The position numbers and the translations under genes were made by a program. Below the pieces are notes generated by a model. It was not told the DNA's origin and did not search any database. It saw only the letters and a list, made by a program, of their open reading frames with translations. A stretch of 64,000 nt of DNA from an uncultured Clostridia bacterium (GTDB lineage: Bacteria > Bacillota > Clostridia > Lachnospirales > CAG-274): assembly GCA_947632615.1 (NCBI GenBank), contig CANRPW010000005.1:1-64000 (forward strand). The letters run 5' to 3'. Below, in pieces: positions 61,718-64,000 of this stretch (the first letter of the stretch is position 1; the number at the start of each line of letters is the position of its first letter).

Positions 61718-63286
61718 ATGAACAAGCTAATCTGTTTGAAAAATCTTGTAAAGGACTTCGACGGCCAAATAGTTTTAAAGGGCATCAATCTTGATATATA
61801 TGAAAATGAGTTTGTGACGCTTTTAGGCCCTAGCGGCTGCGGAAAAACCACCATTTTAAGAATTATAGGCGGCTTTTTATCACAAACACAGGGAGAGATC
61901 TATTTTGCCGATAAGGAAATAAGCGAAGTCCCTCCTTATAAGCGTGAGATAAACACCGTATTTCAGAAATATGCTCTGTTTCCGCATATGAATGTCTACG
62001 ACAACATCGCCTTCGGGCTTAAAATAAAAAAAGAGCCGAAGGATATTATAGAGCAAAAGGTAATGAGAATGCTTAAACTGGTAGGTCTTGAAGGCTTCAG
62101 AAAACGCAGCATAAACGAAATGTCAGGCGGTCAGCAGCAGCGTGTGGCTTTAGCCCGTGCTCTTGTAAACGAGCCGAAGGTATTGCTTCTCGACGAGCCT
62201 TTAGGCGCGCTGGATTTTAAGCTCCGCAAGGAAATGCAGTACGAGCTTAAAAAGATACAGCAGGAGGTAGGCATAACCTTTATATATGTAACTCACGACC
62301 AAGAGGAAGCCCTCACAATGTCCGATAAAATAGCCGTTATACGAGAAGGGGAAATTCAACAGATCGGCACTCCCGAAGAGATATACAACGAGCCAAAAAA
62401 TCGCTTTGTAGCCAACTTTATAGGCGGAAGCAATATTATAGACGGCGTAATGCCAAAAGACAAGGTCGTTTCTTTCGGGGACAAAACCTTTGAATGTGTA
62501 GACTCGGGCTTTTCTGAAAATGAAAAGGTAGATGTTGTTATACGTCCCGAAGACATAAAAATAGTGCCCAAAAATCAGGGCAAATTCAACGGTGTAGTAA
62601 AGTCAGCCCTTTTCAAAGGCATATTCTACGAAACAGAAGTAGAAATAAGACGAGGAACAGAAATAAAAGTAAAAATGCAGGTTTCTGACGAAAAGCCCGT
62701 ATTCAATGCCAAGGCTAACGAAAAAATGAGCGCTAACAATTTCTATCTGGATATCGAGGACGTTCCCGAGCTTACCAAAGCCGACATAATAGCAAGGGCC
62801 GATGCTCAGGCGTGGAATCCCGACACCGATGAATGGATATCAATAAGCAAGGTGGAATACTCCATAGAAGCCAAAAACGGCGTCTACCCCGTTACATTTT
62901 TTACAAATGCAGGCACAAATATAACCGTCAATATGATAGTTGACGAGGTAAACAAGGTAGTCAGCGAAAAATACGGAGAAGAAATTTATGCCGTAAACTT
63001 CTACAAAAACATAGACGAAATAAAGGAAAGCGTGGCATTAGAAACAGACCTCAAAACATGGGCAAACGCCTCTGCATGGGTTTTGGATGGCAATACGTCC
63101 GTAGAAATAACAGAGGTAGCCTACGACTTCGACCCCGAAAATATAGAAACGGGGGTATATGATGTCACCTTCAGAACAGACGGATATACCTTTGTTGTAA
63201 CTACCACTGCAGAACATATGCCCGGAGATGAGGTGGCAGTAGACTTCGGGCCTAACGACCTGCATATCATGCGAAAGGGGGTATAA
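61718..63286 (+). CDS. potA: Spermidine/putrescine ABC transporter ATPase with inserted beta repeats
   Basis: 522 residues, versus about 350-380 for ordinary PotA. ATPase domain: Walker A GPSGCGKT at 37-44, signature MSGGQQQR near 135, Walker [12 protein letters not shown] and VTHDQEEAL. The TOBE domain starts near 270 ([10 protein letters not shown]) and its last strand ([18 protein letters not shown]) is at 501-519; between them, at about 320-500, lie some 150 extra residues. These form two related units (about 355-408 and 437-497, each with V-Y-x-V-T-F and a preceding Trp) like bacterial Ig-type repeats. AGGAGG ribosome site. The permease gene follows after 2 bases. Confidence 0.88.
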   Translation: MNKLICLKNLVKDFDGQIVLKGINLDIYENEFVTLLGPSGCGKTTILRIIGGFLSQTQGEIYFADKEISEVPPYKREINTVFQKYALFPHMNVYDNIAFGLKIKKEPKDIIEQKVMRMLKLVGLEGFRKRSINEMSGGQQQRVALARALVNEPKVLLLDEPLGALDFKLRKEMQYELKKIQQEVGITFIYVTHDQEEALTMSDKIAVIREGEIQQIGTPEEIYNEPKNRFVANFIGGSNIIDGVMPKDKVVSFGDKTFECVDSGFSENEKVDVVIRPEDIKIVPKNQGKFNGVVKSALFKGIFYETEVEIRRGTEIKVKMQVSDEKPVFNAKANEKMSANNFYLDIEDVPELTKADIIARADAQAWNPDTDEWISISKVEYSIEAKNGVYPVTFFTNAGTNITVNMIVDEVNKVVSEKYGEEIYAVNFYKNIDEIKESVALETDLKTWANASAWVLDGNTSVEITEVAYDFDPENIETGVYDVTFRTDGYTFVVTTTAEHMPGDEVAVDFGPNDLHIMRKGV

Positions 63287-63288
63287 CA

Positions 63289-64000
63289 TTGAAAAGCTTT
63301 AAATCAATGGTCTACCCTTACATCATATGGTCGACAATTCTTATAATAATACCTATGCTGATGATAGCAGGCTATGCCTTCACGGTAAAGGGCAACAGCG
63401 TTCTTACATTCAGATTTACACTTGACAATTTCAAAAGCTTCTTTGTAGACAGTGTATTTATAAATGTTCTCAAACGCTCACTGTATATAGCTGTTATAAC
63501 AACTATACTTTGCATACTTTTGGGCTATCCCGCGGCATATATAATAGCAAATCTTGCAAGAGAAAAAAACAAGGTAATGATGGTTCTTTTCATAACCTTC
63601 CCTACATGGATAAATATGCTTGTAAGAACATACGCATGGCTGGGAATACTTCAGGACAACGGTCTTATAAACACCATACTCCAGACAGTAGGGCTTCCGG
63701 CTCTGAAGCTTATCCACACAGATTTTGCAGTTATATTGGGCATGGTATATAACTTCATACCCTTTATGATATTGCAAATATACACATCACTTACGAAAAT
63801 GGATAAAAGCTATCTTGAAGCGGCACAGGACTTAGGAGCAAGCAAGCTGCAGAGCTTTTTAAGAATAACTCTGCCTCTCTCCCTTCCGGGAATAATAAGC
63901 GGCATAACCCTTGTGTTCCTTCCTGCTGTTTCCAGCTTCTTCATACCGAAGCTTCTTGGCGGCGGACAGTATGTGCTTATAGGAAATGTTATTGAAAATG
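63289..64000 (+). CDS. potB: Spermidine/putrescine ABC transporter permease, partial (window end)
   Basis: The start is TTG at 63289, seven bases after AAAGGGGG. The frame is open to the end of the window (237 codons). Product: a membrane segment (about 10-32), extracellular loop, further helices and the EAA loop EAAQDLGASKLQSFLR, followed by LPLSLPGIISGITLV, typical PotB/binding-protein-dependent permease. It pairs with the PotA encoded upstream; potC and potD presumably follow beyond the window. Confidence 0.92.
   Translation, partial: MKSFKSMVYPYIIWSTILIIIPMLMIAGYAFTVKGNSVLTFRFTLDNFKSFFVDSVFINVLKRSLYIAVITTILCILLGYPAAYIIANLAREKNKVMMVLFITFPTWINMLVRTYAWLGILQDNGLINTILQTVGLPALKLIHTDFAVILGMVYNFIPFMILQIYTSLTKMDKSYLEAAQDLGASKLQSFLRITLPLSLPGIISGITLVFLPAVSSFFIPKLLGGGQYVLIGNVIEN

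Overview
The window reads as chromosome of an anaerobic, spore-forming member of the Clostridia, probably from an animal gut. It carries two sporulation regulators (sigG, spoIIID), pyruvate:ferredoxin oxidoreductase (nifJ), a very likely butyryl-CoA:acetate CoA-transferase (but), AT-rich promoters of the TTGACA-17-TATAAT type, strong GGAGG ribosome sites with frequent TTG/GTG starts, and a huge surface M60-type metallopeptidase with dockerin and SLH domains of the sort used on host glycoproteins. Genus and species cannot be told from the sequence alone.

Layout. 1-4.2 kb (minus): sigG, an M16 peptidase pair (yfmF/yfmH) and lgt. 4.3-8.6 kb (plus): metY, a secreted copper-amine-oxidase-N repeat protein, and a MATE exporter behind what looks like a guanidine-IV (mepA) riboswitch. 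8.7-17.6 kb (plus): one long cell-shape and division operon, DUF4321-maf-mreBCD-mrdA-minDE-rodA-mgsA-DUF1294, closed by a good terminator. 17.6-20.0 kb (minus): a two-gene phage-like unit (SMC-like ATPase and a sigma-region-4-like protein) behind its own promoter and operator palindrome. 20.1-26.7 kb: a membrane protein with a dead JAMM domain and LysM, then a deacetylase, an M20 hydrolase, dgt, an Rrf2 regulator, an MBL lipoprotein and a NUDIX enzyme. 26.9-29.7 kb (minus): thiSGHE behind a promoter and attenuator-like hairpin but no TPP riboswitch. 30.4-37.0 kb: the 2203-residue surface protein. 37.3-41.7 kb: an RNase E/G protein, a polar amino acid ABC transporter and an XRE regulator. 41.8-49.1 kb (minus): nifJ, spoIIID and a dehydrogenase-transporter-dehydrogenase operon. 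49.3-52.4 kb: an FAH-family protein and comEC. 52.6-61.3 kb (minus): MBOAT/SGNH O-acetylation pair, tsaE, tsaB-rimI fusion, Lon-like protease, but, thiF/moeB. 61.7-64.0 kb: start of a polyamine ABC transporter with an unusual PotA; the permease runs off the window.

The most striking feature is a family of large GC-rich palindromes in intergenic spaces (ten loci, A to J, several compound). Each has a long, nearly perfect hairpin (29-48 bp arms, tiny loop), usually a second shorter hairpin, and at most loci a short asymmetric tail resembling GCCGCAGTTTGGTCAGC. The stems of different copies are mostly unrelated in sequence, yet complementarity is kept inside each copy, and the three tandem copies E1-E3 differ by paired, compensating changes. 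They occur between convergent, divergent and tandem genes, so they are not simply terminators; two (B and J) lie between a good promoter and its gene, and one (I) sits directly before but. This family is the best candidate here for something undescribed.

No tRNA, rRNA, CRISPR array, intact prophage or transposase gene was seen.
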